Below are positions 7,285 to 7,664 of a DNA stretch of 7,664 nucleotides, in pieces. The first letter of the stretch is position 1; every line of letters starts with the position of its first letter. The notes under the pieces are model-generated. The model saw only the letters and a program-made list of their open reading frames with translations, was not told the origin of the DNA and did no database searches. Made by a program: the position numbers and the translations under genes. The stretch comes from a bacterium UBP9_UBA1432 (GTDB taxonomy: Bacteria > Vulcanimicrobiota > Xenobia > Xenobiales > Xenobiaceae), in the NCBI GenBank assembly GCA_002329445.1, contig DCTU01000064.1, positions 9,560 through 17,223 on the forward strand, given 5' to 3'.

Positions 7285-7308
7285 CCGAAGTTCGGAAATT
7301 GTTTACAA
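7285..7308. promoter_or_regulatory. Pair of short dyads in the divergent intergenic region
   Basis: Two perfect inverted repeats lie close together: CCGAAGTTCGG (7285-7295, 5-base arms around one base) and TTGTTTACAA (7299-7308, 4-base arms around TT). They sit in the only AT-richer stretch of the window, about 20-40 bases upstream of the proposed -35 of the small ORF unit and about 155 bases upstream of the serine hydrolase start. They could be operator half-sites for either divergent unit. No regulator family is assigned. Confidence 0.35.
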
Positions 7309-7326
7309 GACACGGACCATTCCCCC

Positions 7327-7355
7327 TGGACTTTTCCTCCATCTCCAGGCATACT
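7327..7355 (+). promoter_or_regulatory. Sigma70-like promoter of the small ORF unit
   Basis: TGGACT (7327-7332) and CATACT (7350-7355) each match 4 of 6 bases of the -35 and -10 consensus and are 17 bases apart. The predicted start site is at an A near 7361-7362, which gives a leader of about 40 bases before the ATG at 7401. The position between dyads and ORF fits, but single promoter predictions in GC-rich DNA are weak. Confidence 0.45.
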
Positions 7356-7362
7356 GCACAAA

Positions 7363-7377
7363 GGGCGACGATCGCCC
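7363..7377 (+). other. 5'-terminal leader hairpin
   Basis: GGGCGA-CGA-TCGCCC forms a perfect 6-pair stem with a 3-base loop, starting within one or two bases of the predicted RNA 5' end. Seven A (7379-7385) and the AGGAG ribosome site follow. Such 5' stems commonly protect RNA from 5'-end-dependent decay, and the A-run keeps the ribosome site unpaired. This role is inferred from position. Confidence 0.45.
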
Positions 7378-7400
7378 GAAAAAAACCAGGAGCGTGTGAC

Positions 7401-7478
7401 ATGTACCTCGACAACGAAACCGTCACCACCGAAGAAGTCCACGGGATCTACGTCGTTCCTCCCGACGAGTGGAACTGA
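7401..7478 (+). CDS. Small acidic 25-residue protein of unknown function
   Basis: I do not recognise this product. It starts MYLDNE and ends VVPPDEWN. It has six acidic residues (D4, E6, E11, E12, D22, E23), no Lys or Arg and one His, so it is strongly negative; there is no membrane segment, signal peptide or Cys. AGGAG at 7388-7392 stands eight bases before the ATG, codons are mostly G/C-ending as in the neighbours, and the ORF is framed by its own promoter-like sequence and an intrinsic terminator, which together argue that it is real. It could be a stand-alone small protein, a precursor of a modified peptide, or the coding part of a dual-function RNA. It does not fit PqqA (no ExxxY) or MftA (no terminal VY), and no modifying enzyme lies in the window. 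The long open frame upstream in this phase is only the shadow of the opposite-strand hydrolase. Confidence 0.6.
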   Translation: MYLDNETVTTEEVHGIYVVPPDEWN

Positions 7479-7525
7479 GCAGTCCTGTCAAGCTCCGGAT
7501 GTCCTGAACCCGGATCCGCGATGAC

Positions 7526-7541
7526 GCCACTCTCGAGTGGC
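7526..7541 (+). other. Hairpin in the 3' region of the small ORF transcript
   Basis: GCCACT-CTCG-AGTGGC forms a 6-pair stem with a 4-base loop, 47 bases after the stop of the small ORF and 40 bases before the terminator stem. No T-run follows, so it is not a terminator. Nothing else recognisable lies between 7479 and 7581. Confidence 0.4.
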
Positions 7542-7581
7542 CCTGGAGACGGGACGGGCGCCGCGGGCGACCGGTGACCAA

Positions 7582-7607
7582 GGCCTCGTCAAGAGGCTCT
7601 TTTTTTT
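7582..7607 (+). terminator. Intrinsic (Rho-independent) terminator
   Basis: A stem GGCCTC (7582-7587) with GAGGCT (7593-7598), closed by a GTCAA loop and ending in one G-T pair, is followed by C and then eight T (7600-7607). This is a standard intrinsic terminator for plus-strand transcription and ends the unit carrying the 25-codon ORF, about 245 bases after the predicted start site. Confidence 0.85.
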
Positions 7608-7620
7608 GCCTGCCAGGACC

Positions 7621-7664
7621 AGAGGGTCCCACCCAGACAAGAGGGTCCCACCCAGACAAGAGGG
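7621..7664. repeat. 19-bp tandem direct repeat, cut by the window end
   Basis: The unit AGAGGGTCCCACCCAGACA occurs at 7621-7639 and 7640-7658 without mismatch, and a third copy begins at 7659-7664. The array starts 13 bases after the terminator T-run and runs past the window, so its copy number is unknown. Just before it, GGACC (7616-7620) can pair with GGTCC in the first unit (7625-7629). The unit length is not a multiple of three, which argues against a coding repeat. There are no spacers, so it is not CRISPR. Confidence 0.85.

Noticed and set aside
6027..7400. Long plus-strand frame leading into the 25-codon ORF
   Set aside because: It is the antisense shadow of the serine hydrolase; the SD, promoter-like sequence and start codon all point to ATG 7401 instead.
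7131..7442. N-terminal extension of the serine hydrolase frame
   Set aside because: The frame is open upstream, but the signal peptide and the SD at 7142-7137 place the start at 7130, and the extension covers the small ORF promoter region.
7401..7478. PqqA- or mycofactocin-type precursor peptide
   Set aside because: Length is similar, but the ExxxY spacing of PqqA and the C-terminal VY of MftA are missing and no pqq or mft gene is present.
7521..7577. Second tiny ORF (18 codons) after the 25-codon ORF
   Set aside because: It has no adequate SD, its Gly-rich content follows from local GC, and it overlaps the 3' hairpin.
7423..7659. Minus-strand 78-codon frame across the terminator and repeat
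   Set aside because: It runs through an intrinsic terminator and a 19-bp non-triplet repeat, is Arg/Ser/Gly-rich like other shadows, and overlaps the better supported small ORF unit.
7621..7664. CRISPR array start
   Set aside because: The units are directly adjacent with no spacers and are shorter than usual CRISPR repeats.

Overview
This is a high-GC bacterial chromosomal segment with strong third-position GC bias, purine-rich Shine-Dalgarno (SD) sites and very short intergenic gaps. The gene content (CutA, RNase PH, a HerA/FtsK-type ATPase, a secreted serine hydrolase and an FlhA-like cytoplasmic domain) does not fix a phylum. I see no transposase, integrase, tRNA, rRNA or CRISPR array, so nothing marks the window as a mobile island.

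Left block, plus strand (1-2578): three co-directional genes. The first (74-1447) encodes a soluble protein that matches the cytoplasmic C-terminal half of the flagellar/type III export gate protein FlhA but has no membrane part. After 61 bases comes cutA (1509-1835, GTG start). Its stop codon is overlapped by the TTG start of rph (1832-2578), which encodes RNase PH. The cutA-rph overlap makes co-transcription and translational coupling likely; the first gene may belong to the same operon.

Middle and right block, minus strand (2580-7130): read in the direction of transcription, a signal-peptide-bearing serine hydrolase of the beta-lactamase/class C PBP fold (7130-5076) is followed after 51 bases by an 814-residue HerA-like P-loop ATPase with a C-terminal coiled coil (5024-2580). 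The short gap between them holds two strong inverted repeats, one spanning the upstream stop codon and one between a likely SD and the downstream ATG. The ATPase gene and rph meet tail to tail with one base between them.

Right end, plus strand (7285-7664): a compact, separate transcription unit. It has two small dyads in the only AT-richer stretch, a sigma70-like promoter, a hairpin at the predicted 5' end of the RNA, a 25-codon acidic ORF with a good SD, another 3' hairpin and an intrinsic terminator with eight T. Directly after the terminator a 19-bp tandem repeat begins and runs off the window. This unit, about 245 nt of RNA, is the least explained part of the window and the best candidate for something undescribed (small protein, peptide precursor or dual-function small RNA). 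The orphan FlhA-like domain is the second.
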